Part shown: piece after piece, positions 16,612 to 24,516 of the stretch
Layout: each line of letters opens with the position of its first letter
Numbering within the stretch: position 1 is the stretch's first letter
Origin: Flavobacterium sp.
GTDB lineage: Bacteria; Bacteroidota; Bacteroidia; Flavobacteriales; Flavobacteriaceae
Assembly (NCBI GenBank): GCA_020403245.1
Contig: JADBYA010000009.1
Span: 124,001 to 188,000 of the forward strand
DNA length: 64,000 nucleotides
Direction: 5' to 3'
Program-made: the position numbers and the translations under genes
The notes under the pieces: generated by a model
Database searches by the model: none
What the model saw: the letters and a program-made list of their open reading frames with translations, nothing else
Told to the model about the DNA's origin: nothing

Positions 16612-17088
16612 ATGCAAAAAATTTTAAGAATTGTAACAGTCGTACTCACCTGTGTTGTTATAGGGTATTTGTCGGGAATGGTCACTCGAGATAGTATTAC
16701 TACATGGTATCCCACGTTGGTAAAACCCGTTTTTAATCCGCCCAATTGGATTTTTGCTCCTGTTTGGTCACTATTATACATTATGATGGGAGTTGCAGGC
16801 GGAATCATTTGGAATCGTATTGACACCGATGAAGAAAAAGTAAAAAAAGCATTCAAAATATTTATTGCACAATTAGCATTAAATGCACTTTGGTCCTATC
16901 TTTTCTTTGGGTTGCACAATCCGTTATTGGCTTTAATCGAAATTGTTATACTATGGTTGATGATATTCGAGTGTTATAATCAATTTAAAAATATAGATAA
17001 AGTAGCCGGAATGCTATTACTTCCTTATTTGGCTTGGGTAAGTTTTGCAACGGTTTTAAATGGAAGTATTTGGTGGTTGAATAAATGA
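16612..17088 (+). CDS. tspO: TspO/MBR family membrane protein
   Basis: The 158-residue protein has five membrane segments and the TspO/MBR signature: WYPTLVKPVFNPPNWIFAPVWSLLYIMMGVA (about residues 31-61), then NALWSYLFFGLHNPLLALIEI and the final PYLAWVSFATVLNGSIWWLN. The family binds tetrapyrroles and sterol-like ligands in the membrane; its exact bacterial role is debated. The Pro/Trp-rich loop and the final WxxFAxxLN-type motif are intact. Its last 33 bases overlap the convergent end of the HI0933-like flavoprotein gene. It is transcribed divergently from the mvaD operon. Confidence 0.93.
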   Translation: MQKILRIVTVVLTCVVIGYLSGMVTRDSITTWYPTLVKPVFNPPNWIFAPVWSLLYIMMGVAGGIIWNRIDTDEEKVKKAFKIFIAQLALNALWSYLFFGLHNPLLALIEIVILWLMIFECYNQFKNIDKVAGMLLLPYLAWVSFATVLNGSIWWLNK

Positions 17089-18327
17089 CTTTTCAACCAC
17101 ACTATTAGCCACAATAAACCCACTCGTCCAAGCATTCTGAAAATTAAAACCACCCGTAATAGCATCAATATTGACAATCTCACCAGCAAAATAGAGGTTT
17201 TCATGCAGTTTGCTTTCCATCGTTTTAAAGTTGATTTCTTTTAAATCAATACCACCTGCGGTAACAAATTCTTCCTTAAAAGTACTTTTGCCATTGACCT
17301 GAAATTGTCCATTAGTGAGTTGGTTTGCCAAATCGGTTAATTGCTTTTTGGTCAAATCTGCCCATTTGGTTTCTTTTGTCTCACCGAGCGCAGTTGAGGT
17401 GTCAATACCAGCTGCCAAAACCAAACTTTCCCATAAGCGATTTGGCAACTCAAACGAAGATTTTTTGCTTACTACTTTCTTAGCATGTGCTTGTTTTAGT
17501 TCTTTTAGTTTTTCGATAGCTTCTTCAAAAGTGACTTCGTTGAGCCAATTGACTTCTAAAACAAACTGATAGCTTTTATCAAATAACTCGCGTGCACCCC
17601 ATGCCGATAATTTTAAAATTCCGGGGCCCGACATTCCCCAATGCGTTATTAATAATGGTCCAACGGCTTCTAACTTGCTGCCTTTTACTTTTACTTTGGC
17701 GAAAGCCGAAAGTCCCATTAAATCTTTTATGCGGTTGTCTTTGATGTTAAAAGTGAATAGGGAAGGAACAGGCGAAACAATAGTATGACCATGTTGGGTG
17801 AGCATTTCCCATATTTTCGGATTGCTTCCCGTAGTCAAGATTAGTTTTTGGCAGGCAAAAGTTTCTTGATTTGTTTCTACTTTCCAATAATCTTCACCTT
17901 TGAAAATAGATTGTACACTTTGTCCAGTCAATATTTGAATTCCGAGTTTTTGGGTAGCCAACAGAAAGCAATCAATAATAGTTTGCGAACTATCAGAAGT
18001 TGGGAACATGCGTCCATCATCTTCAATCTTCAATTCCACACCATGGCGTTCAAACCATTCAATCGTATCGCCTGAACAAAACTGATGAAACGGCCCGCGC
18101 AACTCTTTTTCGCCACGGGGATAATTTTTCACTAAATCATTAGGAACAAAGCAAGCATGGGTAACATTACATCTTCCGCCACCAGAAATTCTAACTTTTT
18201 CTAAAACCGTTTTGCCTCTTTCGAGAATAGCTACTTTTAGCTTCGGACTTTTCTCGACAATATTTATTGCCGTAAAAAAGCCAGCTGCACCGCCACCAAC
18301 AATGATTATATCGAAGTTTGAGTTCAT
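17056..18327 (-). CDS. HI0933-like NAD(P)/FAD-dependent oxidoreductase
   Basis: The 423-residue flavoprotein belongs to the HI0933/BaiN family (PF03486). The N-terminal FAD-binding GGGAAGFFTAINI (about residues 11-23), the RISGGGRCNVTHA motif (about 46-58), and the C-terminal TAGGIDLKEIN and ITGGFNFQNAWTSGFIVAN (FAD-contacting) stretches are all present. The biological substrate of most members is unknown, so only a flavin-dependent oxidoreductase role is claimed. The 3' end overlaps tspO by 33 bases tail to tail. The start at 18327 lies only 6 bases from the left arm of the GxxExxY cassette, so that insertion sits in its promoter region. Confidence 0.9.
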   Translation of the reverse strand: MNSNFDIIIVGGGAAGFFTAINIVEKSPKLKVAILERGKTVLEKVRISGGGRCNVTHACFVPNDLVKNYPRGEKELRGPFHQFCSGDTIEWFERHGVELKIEDDGRMFPTSDSSQTIIDCFLLATQKLGIQILTGQSVQSIFKGEDYWKVETNQETFACQKLILTTGSNPKIWEMLTQHGHTIVSPVPSLFTFNIKDNRIKDLMGLSAFAKVKVKGSKLEAVGPLLITHWGMSGPGILKLSAWGARELFDKSYQFVLEVNWLNEVTFEEAIEKLKELKQAHAKKVVSKKSSFELPNRLWESLVLAAGIDTSTALGETKETKWADLTKKQLTDLANQLTNGQFQVNGKSTFKEEFVTAGGIDLKEINFKTMESKLHENLYFAGEIVNIDAITGGFNFQNAWTSGFIVANSVVEKSFIQPPNTSI

Positions 18328-18333
18328 TTAGTA

Positions 18334-18828
18334 TTTAAACCATTAAGATCATTAAGATTTATTAAGATTAGTCATCTGCTAGTCTAAAAAAATATTCATT
18401 TACCAATGGTTTTGTAGATTTTGTAATATTTGTTGTATTGAAATTAATTTACAAACCTTGTGGAATACTTAATAATTTCATATAAGTCATTAATTTTGCT
18501 TCGTCTATTGGATGAAATTTATCAACCGTTTTTAATTCAACAATTATGCAATCATTTACAAGTAAATCAAGTTTTAAAGGATTTTCCAATTGTAAATCAT
18601 AATAATCAACTTCAATATTTACTTGCTGTTTCACATGGTAACCATTTTGCTCAAGTTCATATTTTAAACATTCCTCATAGATTCTTTCTAATAATCCTGG
18701 CCCTAATTTTTTATGAACTCTAATTGCAAAACCGATTATTTTATAAGACAACTGTGTTATTTCTTTCTTTGTCATAATTGTTTGGATTAACTGATGCTTA
18801 ACTGCCTTAATTATCTTAATGGTTTAAA
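18334..18828 (-). mobile_element. GxxExxY cassette 1, bounded by 23-bp inverted repeats
   Basis: The left arm 18334-18356 (beginning TTTAAACCATTAAGAT) and right arm 18806-18828 (ending ATCTTAATGGTTTAAA) are inverted copies with 22 of 23 bases matching. Between them lies only a decayed GxxExxY gene. The right arm begins four bases after the stop of the glycerophosphodiesterase gene. No target duplication is obvious. Cassette 2 (26354-26870) has the same plan. Calling this mobile is inference; a repeat that simply flanks the gene is the alternative. Confidence 0.5.
18368..18775 (-). pseudogene. GxxExxY family protein, interrupted by a stop codon
   Basis: The open frame gives 108 residues with the family's GPGLLERIYEECLKYEL (the GxxExxY motif) and LDLLVNDCIIVELKTVD, the PD-(D/E)xK-like nuclease core of PF13366. 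It stops at TAA (18449-18451) directly after IPQGL. Reading on in frame gives INFNTTNITKSTKPLVNEYF, clearly matching the intact homologue's INFYTDNITKSIKPLVNQIF, and the next stop at 18368 makes the full frame 408 bp, the same as the intact copy (26382-26789). A single TTA-to-TAA change (Leu to stop) explains it. The nuclease core is untouched, so a shorter active product cannot be excluded. Confidence 0.8.
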
Positions 18829-18831
18829 AAA

Positions 18832-19479
18832 TCAGAATCTATCTGGAAAATCAGAAATAATTCCGTCAACGTGTAACGATTTGACAAAGATAATGTCTTC
18901 GGGTTCATTTACTGTCCATGGATAGATTTTAAAATTTTTGCCTTGCAGTTGAGCAACTTTTTCTGCAGTAAGTAAATGAAAATAAGGATGTATCGAAAAT
19001 GCTTTAATAAATTTGGCGAAAGCTAATGCCAAGTCAATATCAGTTTGTGTCAAAACACCAATCCGAATTTCGTCATCATAAAACCGAACTTCCTGCAAAG
19101 CATTCCAATCGAAACTAGAAATCAAGATTTTGTCTTTTGAAAAAACATTAGATTCTATTATATCTAAAACGCTTTTTACCGCTTTGAACTCTTTGATTTC
19201 AACATTAATTTCACACTGATTATTGACCAACTGAAATACATCCTGTAGCATGGGAATGCCAAATCTTTGAAGTTCACCTGCATAAAAACTAGAAACCAAA
19301 CCAAAACCGGAAGTTGTTCTATCTATTTTTTTGTCGTGAATGACAACTGGAATATTGTCTTTACTTAGAAAAACGTCCAGTTCAATCATGTCGACATTTA
19401 GTTGTAAAGCTTTTTCAAAAGACGCCAAAGTGTTTTCGGCAACATAACCTTTGGCACCTCTATGACCTATGATTATCAT
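18832..19479 (-). CDS. Glycerophosphodiester phosphodiesterase family protein
   Basis: The 215-residue protein is a GDPD-fold TIM barrel that hydrolyses glycerophosphodiesters to glycerol 3-phosphate and an alcohol. The catalytic start MIIIGHRGAKGYVAENTLASF (HRG and the ENT Glu), the metal motif MIELDVFLSKDNIPVVIHD with the second His, and the C-terminal YPWTVNEPEDI are visible. No signal peptide is present, so it is probably cytosolic. Its start overlaps the cupin-like gene by four bases (ATGA), so the two are translationally coupled; any shared pathway is unknown. The gene ends right beside GxxExxY cassette 1. Confidence 0.9.
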   Translation of the reverse strand: MIIIGHRGAKGYVAENTLASFEKALQLNVDMIELDVFLSKDNIPVVIHDKKIDRTTSGFGLVSSFYAGELQRFGIPMLQDVFQLVNNQCEINVEIKEFKAVKSVLDIIESNVFSKDKILISSFDWNALQEVRFYDDEIRIGVLTQTDIDLALAFAKFIKAFSIHPYFHLLTAEKVAQLQGKNFKIYPWTVNEPEDIIFVKSLHVDGIISDFPDRF

Positions 19480-20342
19480 TTATTCAATAATACATTTGTT
19501 CGTCTAATAGCTTCTTCGTCTTTATAATCTAACCATGCTTGGCCTTTGAGTTTTCGCATCCAATTATCATAATGACGTATGATGGCTACATTTGCAAAAC
19601 CTTTGATCAAATTGTTCGGTTTGCTTGCCAAAGAACGTAAACTCAACGAAAACCCAGGGGTTAGATACTTCATATAATGCCACCAACCTTCGGGCATGTA
19701 TAACATTTCGCCATGTTTTAAATTGGTAATATAGGGTTTAACGTTTTGTAATGCGGGAAATTTTTCAAAATCAGGGTTTTCAAAATCGATATCCTCATGA
19801 CAAATCCACGAGTAGGGTAGACGATACATGTATTTTGTTTCTTTTGGATCAACTAAGATACATTGTTTTTCCCCTTGAAAATGAAAGTGTAAGAGATTGG
19901 GAAAATCAATGTCATAATGCATAAAAACCTTTGCGCCTTCACCACCAAAAAATACTAACGGCAAACTTTTTAATAATCGTGGTCCTAAATTAGGCCATTT
20001 AATATCTGATTTCATAGAGGGTACATCTTTCAATAAGTTATATAAAAAAATGCGTAAATCTGTTGGTCCTTTTTCTAAAATATCAATGTATTCTCCCATT
20101 GTCATTAAGAAATCGGGTTCATTCACCTTTTTGGTATAATCCGTTTTTCTACTATCATATAATGGAACTTTTTTCTCGTAAGCCACTTTACGCAAAAAAT
20201 CAAAATTCCATTTGGTAAAAGCCGGCCAATCTTCTATTTGATTGGTAATTACTATCGGTTTTTGAGGTTTAAAATAATTTTTTACAAATTCCTCTTTAGT
20301 TAGTTTTTCAATTCTCTCTATCTCTATGTATTCAAAAGACAT
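19476..20342 (-). CDS. Cupin-like (JmjC-type) domain protein
   Basis: The 288-residue protein resembles the Cupin_8/JmjC-like family (PF13621), Fe(II)/2-oxoglutarate oxygenases related to FIH. Visible are FVKNYFKPQKPIVI and W-rich PAFTKWNFDFL at the N-terminus, the iron-site motif FMHYDIDFPNLLHFHFQGEKQ (HxD, about residues 141-143), and PEGWWHYMKYL carrying the distal His. Two metal ligands and a plausible third are therefore present. The substrate is unknown. It is the first gene of a two-gene unit with the phosphodiesterase and follows the amylase gene by 37 bp. Confidence 0.8.
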   Translation of the reverse strand: MSFEYIEIERIEKLTKEEFVKNYFKPQKPIVITNQIEDWPAFTKWNFDFLRKVAYEKKVPLYDSRKTDYTKKVNEPDFLMTMGEYIDILEKGPTDLRIFLYNLLKDVPSMKSDIKWPNLGPRLLKSLPLVFFGGEGAKVFMHYDIDFPNLLHFHFQGEKQCILVDPKETKYMYRLPYSWICHEDIDFENPDFEKFPALQNVKPYITNLKHGEMLYMPEGWWHYMKYLTPGFSLSLRSLASKPNNLIKGFANVAIIRHYDNWMRKLKGQAWLDYKDEEAIRRTNVLLNK

Positions 20343-20379
20343 AATTCAAAATTTGAAATTAATTACAGAAGCTAAATTT

Positions 20380-22023
20380 TTATTTTTTTTCAATTAGCAG
20401 AATGGTAAAACTAGTTTCAAGTGAAATTTTTCCTTTTTTCACAACGGCTGTTTTACCAGAATAAGCATCTTTAACTTGACTTCCATTAGCAAAAATTGTT
20501 CCTACATTTATTTCTTTTTTTCCTTTTGGTAAATCTAAACCTATTACTACTTCGTCTTTGTAGTTGTTTTTGGCAAATTTACGAGAAAAAACATAAGGAA
20601 CAGTACTAATTTCTTTGTGAATTCCAGCTCCCACCGCAGGATGATTATTTCGAAACAATCCTAATTTCTGCCAATGAGCTAATACTTCTTTGGTTTTACT
20701 GTCATTAGCAATGTCATCCCAATTCATGTTGGAACGCAAAGTAGCATCGCCTTGCGTGCCTTCAATATCTAATGAACGGGCACTTTCATCGCCATAGTAT
20801 ACTTGTGAAATTCCTGGTGTTAATAATAATTTAGTGCCACTTTCAAACGTTTTTTCACGTTTTTTATCAAACGGATAACCATCGTCATGCGACGAAACAT
20901 AGTTCATCACCGTGTTGCCTTTTAAATCATTTTGCAGGATGTTGGAATATCTGGAAAACAACTCTTCGTAGTTCATTTTGGCTTCGTTTCTAAAATCGAA
21001 GTTGATTAAACCCGAAAACCCATTTTCGAAATAATTTACTTTTTTATCGCCAAAATCATAGAATTTTTTACCGCCAATGTTATAACCATATACTTCTCCA
21101 ACAGTGAAGAAAGCATTGTTATCTAACACTTTTTTGGGATTGTTTTTTTTGTATTCGGCGAAAGCTTGGTCACATACTTTTTTAAAATCGGCCCAAACAT
21201 CTTCTGTTGTATGCTTTACCGTATCTACTCGGTAGCCATCAATTCCAAAATCGATAATATAATCCGAAAGCCATTTCATGATATAATATTTCGGAGCTCT
21301 TGGATAGCCCGTTTTTTTGAAGAACGCATCTAGCGAAGCGACTTCTTTGTCATACCGACCTTCTTTTTTCCATTTGTTGGCCAAAAAGGTAGGCAAGGCA
21401 ACATTCTCGTTGCTTTCGGTTAAAACATCAGGAAGGTTTTCAACTAGCGTACAATTAATGTAAGTGTCATAAGACTTATAAGTACATTTTGGTGATGTTC
21501 GTACCCAATCATATGGATAAACAGAATCTTCTGGAGTAACGGGCCCCGTGTGATTAATTACTGCATCAAGCATAATTCGGATGCCTCGAGCGTGAGCCTT
21601 TTGAACTAATTCGGCTAGATCTTTTCGGGTTCCAAAACTCGGATCCATTGCGGTCCAATCTCTGGTCCAATAGCCATGAAAGCCATACGTAAATCCGGTG
21701 CCTTCATCAACGCCATCGCGAATCTGCTCCACAATTGGCGTCATCCAAATGACATTGATTCCAAGGTTGGTAAAGTATCCTTCATCCAGTTTTTGAATAA
21801 TACCGCGAATATCACCGCCTTCAAAACCGCGAAGTTTTCCCGTTGGTTTATTTCGATTATAGGTTTGGTCGTTGGTTTTGTCACCATTATTGAATCTGTC
21901 GGTAACAATAAAATAGACATTGGCACTTTCCCAAACGAAAGGAGTTTTTGGAGTTGTTGATTTTTTTTGGGCGAAAGAAATTCCGCTAAATAATATCATG
22001 ACAATTAAAGCAATTCTCTTCAT
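20380..22023 (-). CDS. GH13 alpha-amylase, exported
   Basis: The 547-residue protein has a signal peptide (MKRIALIVMILFSGISFAQ) and a GH13 barrel. The four conserved regions are seen: DAVINH (region I), GIDGYRVDTVKH with the nucleophile Asp (II), FFTVGEVYG with the acid/base Glu (III), and YVSSHDDGYPF with the transition-state Asp (IV). A C-terminal beta domain follows. Start 22023 is chosen over an ATG 39 bases upstream because it opens the signal peptide and does not overlap the GH31 gene. It is the last gene of the maltodextrin operon's minus-strand arm, four bases after GH31. It is probably a periplasmic or lipid-free secreted enzyme; the product length pattern is unknown. Confidence 0.9.
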   Translation of the reverse strand: MKRIALIVMILFSGISFAQKKSTTPKTPFVWESANVYFIVTDRFNNGDKTNDQTYNRNKPTGKLRGFEGGDIRGIIQKLDEGYFTNLGINVIWMTPIVEQIRDGVDEGTGFTYGFHGYWTRDWTAMDPSFGTRKDLAELVQKAHARGIRIMLDAVINHTGPVTPEDSVYPYDWVRTSPKCTYKSYDTYINCTLVENLPDVLTESNENVALPTFLANKWKKEGRYDKEVASLDAFFKKTGYPRAPKYYIMKWLSDYIIDFGIDGYRVDTVKHTTEDVWADFKKVCDQAFAEYKKNNPKKVLDNNAFFTVGEVYGYNIGGKKFYDFGDKKVNYFENGFSGLINFDFRNEAKMNYEELFSRYSNILQNDLKGNTVMNYVSSHDDGYPFDKKREKTFESGTKLLLTPGISQVYYGDESARSLDIEGTQGDATLRSNMNWDDIANDSKTKEVLAHWQKLGLFRNNHPAVGAGIHKEISTVPYVFSRKFAKNNYKDEVVIGLDLPKGKKEINVGTIFANGSQVKDAYSGKTAVVKKGKISLETSFTILLIEKK

Positions 22024-22027
22024 AATT

Positions 22028-24394
22028 TTAGTATTCAATTTTAATTTCGGACGAAGTTCCATTTGTCAAAGTAACATTTACTTGCAAAGGATTATGAAAG
22101 GTTTTGTAAATCTGTTCTTGACCATTGACATAGATGCGTTTAGCTCTGATGTTGTGAATTAAAACAGAAATATTTTTATCTGTAGTGGGAAAGTTTTTCC
22201 CTATAACAGTTGCCATTTTAATAACAACTGTTTTGCCATTGTTATTGCTATTGAAATTAATTATTTCATATTGACCTTTTTCATAAGCATTTGGTGTGGT
22301 TCCATCATCATTATATAGTTTTCCGGCAGAATTAGTAACTTCAGCATCAAAATAATAATGCAAGTTGAAATTGGCTAACGAATAGTTTGTTGTGTTTTGA
22401 ATAGTTTCAATCATTGGAATAAAGCTTCCGCCACGAACAAAGGTTGGGATATAATCCTCATTGACTTTTATAGACTCGGTTATTCCGGCTTTGTGTTTTT
22501 CATTTGTATAAAAATCGAACCAATTGCTGCTTTTTGGAAAATAAATTTCAGTTGATGTTATTCCGGATTTTGTAATTGGTGTAATCAAAAAGTCATTGCC
22601 CCAAAAATACGTTCCAGCAACAGTGGTTAAAGCTGTATTATTGGGTTCTTCAAAAAATAACGGACGCATTAATGGTGTACCTTTTTGATTATTATCAAAA
22701 GACAAAGTGTAATTGTAGGGCATCAATTGGTAACGCAGTTCTACAGATTTCTTTGCTTTTGCCATTGTGACAATATCTTTTCGAGCTACTTCTGAAGCTA
22801 CTTCTTCTTGCGCATGCGGACGGAATATTGGGTTGAAAACGCCGTATTGCAACCAACGCAAATACAATTCGTTATCAAAATAATCGCCGGCAAATCCGCC
22901 AAGATCAGAATGCATGTACCCCAATCCTTGTATTCCCATTTGCAAGGCAATTTCCATTTGGCTTTGTAAACCGCCCCAACTTCTACTCACATCGCCGCTC
23001 CAAGGAATCATACCAAAGCGTTGAGAACCTGAATAACCCGCACGCATTAAGATAAAGGGACGTTGCATTGGAAAATCTTTTTTATAACCATCAGCTAGTA
23101 GTTTTGCCCAATTGTGTCCGTAAATATTATGCACTTCATCTGCTTTTCCGCCAGCAGTCATTACTTTGGAAGGGAAAACTTCGGGTTCACCCAAATCGCC
23201 CCACATGCCGCCAACTCCTTGATTGATTAATCTCTTATACACATTCCAAAACCAGTCCTTACCTTCTGGCTTAAAAATATCTACCACACTGGTATTGCCA
23301 AAATAAAAATCCCATGTTGCGGGTTTGTTATATTTGTCTTTTACTAAAACATTTTTATCAACGGTTTCTTGCCATTTTGAAGAGGTTGTTAAAATAAAAG
23401 GTTCGGTAATCAAAACGGTTTTTACCCCTTTGGCATTCAAATCGGCTATCATTTTTTCTGGATTTGGGTAATTGTCTTTGTCCCAATCGAGATTTCCCAT
23501 AGTACCTTTTATGGTTTTTCCGAACCAATACAAATCGAGGATAACGGCATCAACAGGAATTTGATTTTGTTCAAATTTTCGAATCGTATTTTCAACTTCG
23601 TCTTGGGTATGATAGCCAAAACGGCTCGAGAAATTCCCCAAAGCCCAACGCGGCAATAAAGGTTGTTTCCCAGTCAAATCAGTATAATTTGCTATTAAAT
23701 CCTCCCAAGTATCGCCTACAATCACTTGATAGGTTTTACGACCAGAAATGGTTTCATATTCTAAGGTATTATTATTTTTACTATCTAAATCCAAATACCC
23801 AATAGCAGCATTATCAAAATGAACGGCATATAATTTAGAGGACAAAACTAATGGAATACAATAGTTCATCAATTCGGCTTTAGTTTCATAGCCATAATGT
23901 GCTCTGTTATACAACTGTAAACGATTGCCTCTCCGGTTCATGCCCAATGCTCTAGCTCCACCACCATACAATGCTTCGGAATTGTCAAGATTAAATTGTA
24001 TAACTTCGGTACTATCATTTCTTTTGATGTAACCGCTTTTTTCCGAAAGCAGTACTTTTCCTTTGTTGGAATAGGTTATTTTGAAAGGCGATTTATTGAT
24101 TACAACCATAATTTCTTTGGTAGTAAGTACTAATGAACTTTCTGTTTTTTTAAAAAAAGGTTTTATTTTTTCAGGAGTTTTTACAACCGCATGCGAATTT
24201 GGATTGAAAGGTTCTCCATTTGGGATAAAGGATGTTTCAATAATTTTTTCGGAATAGGGTTTGATTTCATAAATTCCATCGGAGGTTTTAACTTCTAAAA
24301 CAGTATTTTTCCATGTATGCGAAATGTATTTTCTATCTGCATTTTGCGCAAATGAAATAGAAGTTATTAAAAGTAAAAAAAGTAGTTTTTTCAT
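22028..24394 (-). CDS. GH31 alpha-glucosidase, exported
   Basis: The 788-residue protein has a signal peptide (MKKLLFLLLITSISFAQ) and the GH31 domain order: N-terminal beta-sandwich with EALYGGGARALGMNRRG, barrel with RWALGNFSSRFGYHTQDEV, the nucleophile motif GGMWGDLGEPEVF (about residues 400-412), the acid/base Asp in IPWSGDVSRSWGGL, and the distal FNPIFRPHAQEE. Such enzymes release glucose from the non-reducing ends of alpha-glucans. The track of operon genes on both sides (GH13 and GH13) supports a maltodextrin role. An in-frame ATG six codons upstream is possible, but MKKLL is the normal signal start. Confidence 0.92.
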   Translation of the reverse strand: MKKLLFLLLITSISFAQNADRKYISHTWKNTVLEVKTSDGIYEIKPYSEKIIETSFIPNGEPFNPNSHAVVKTPEKIKPFFKKTESSLVLTTKEIMVVINKSPFKITYSNKGKVLLSEKSGYIKRNDSTEVIQFNLDNSEALYGGGARALGMNRRGNRLQLYNRAHYGYETKAELMNYCIPLVLSSKLYAVHFDNAAIGYLDLDSKNNNTLEYETISGRKTYQVIVGDTWEDLIANYTDLTGKQPLLPRWALGNFSSRFGYHTQDEVENTIRKFEQNQIPVDAVILDLYWFGKTIKGTMGNLDWDKDNYPNPEKMIADLNAKGVKTVLITEPFILTTSSKWQETVDKNVLVKDKYNKPATWDFYFGNTSVVDIFKPEGKDWFWNVYKRLINQGVGGMWGDLGEPEVFPSKVMTAGGKADEVHNIYGHNWAKLLADGYKKDFPMQRPFILMRAGYSGSQRFGMIPWSGDVSRSWGGLQSQMEIALQMGIQGLGYMHSDLGGFAGDYFDNELYLRWLQYGVFNPIFRPHAQEEVASEVARKDIVTMAKAKKSVELRYQLMPYNYTLSFDNNQKGTPLMRPLFFEEPNNTALTTVAGTYFWGNDFLITPITKSGITSTEIYFPKSSNWFDFYTNEKHKAGITESIKVNEDYIPTFVRGGSFIPMIETIQNTTNYSLANFNLHYYFDAEVTNSAGKLYNDDGTTPNAYEKGQYEIINFNSNNNGKTVVIKMATVIGKNFPTTDKNISVLIHNIRAKRIYVNGQEQIYKTFHNPLQVNVTLTNGTSSEIKIEY

Positions 24395-24431
24395 TATTGT
24401 ATAGTTTTTCATTTCAACATACTTCCCATTT

Positions 24432-24506
24432 TGTTATTCCGACCAACGGGAGGAATCTCACAATAAAGGATTATGGTTATGAGATTCCTCCTTCGTCGGA
24501 TTGACA
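24432..24506. repeat. Long imperfect inverted repeat between GH31 and GH13 genes
   Basis: Left arm 24432-24460 and right arm 24478-24506 pair over about 29 bases with a few mismatches, centred on the words GGAATCTCA and TGAGATTCC. The ATTCCGACGAAGGAGGAATC theme is an interspersed repeat common in Flavobacterium genomes (recalled). One related arm lies at 3261-3285. In the operon mRNA it would form a large hairpin. Confidence 0.75.
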
Positions 24507-24516
24507 ATTTAAGTGA

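Noticed and set aside
24432..24506. Transposon ends around the operon gap
   Set aside because: The arms are separated by only 17 bases with no gene between them; a hairpin repeat is the simpler reading.
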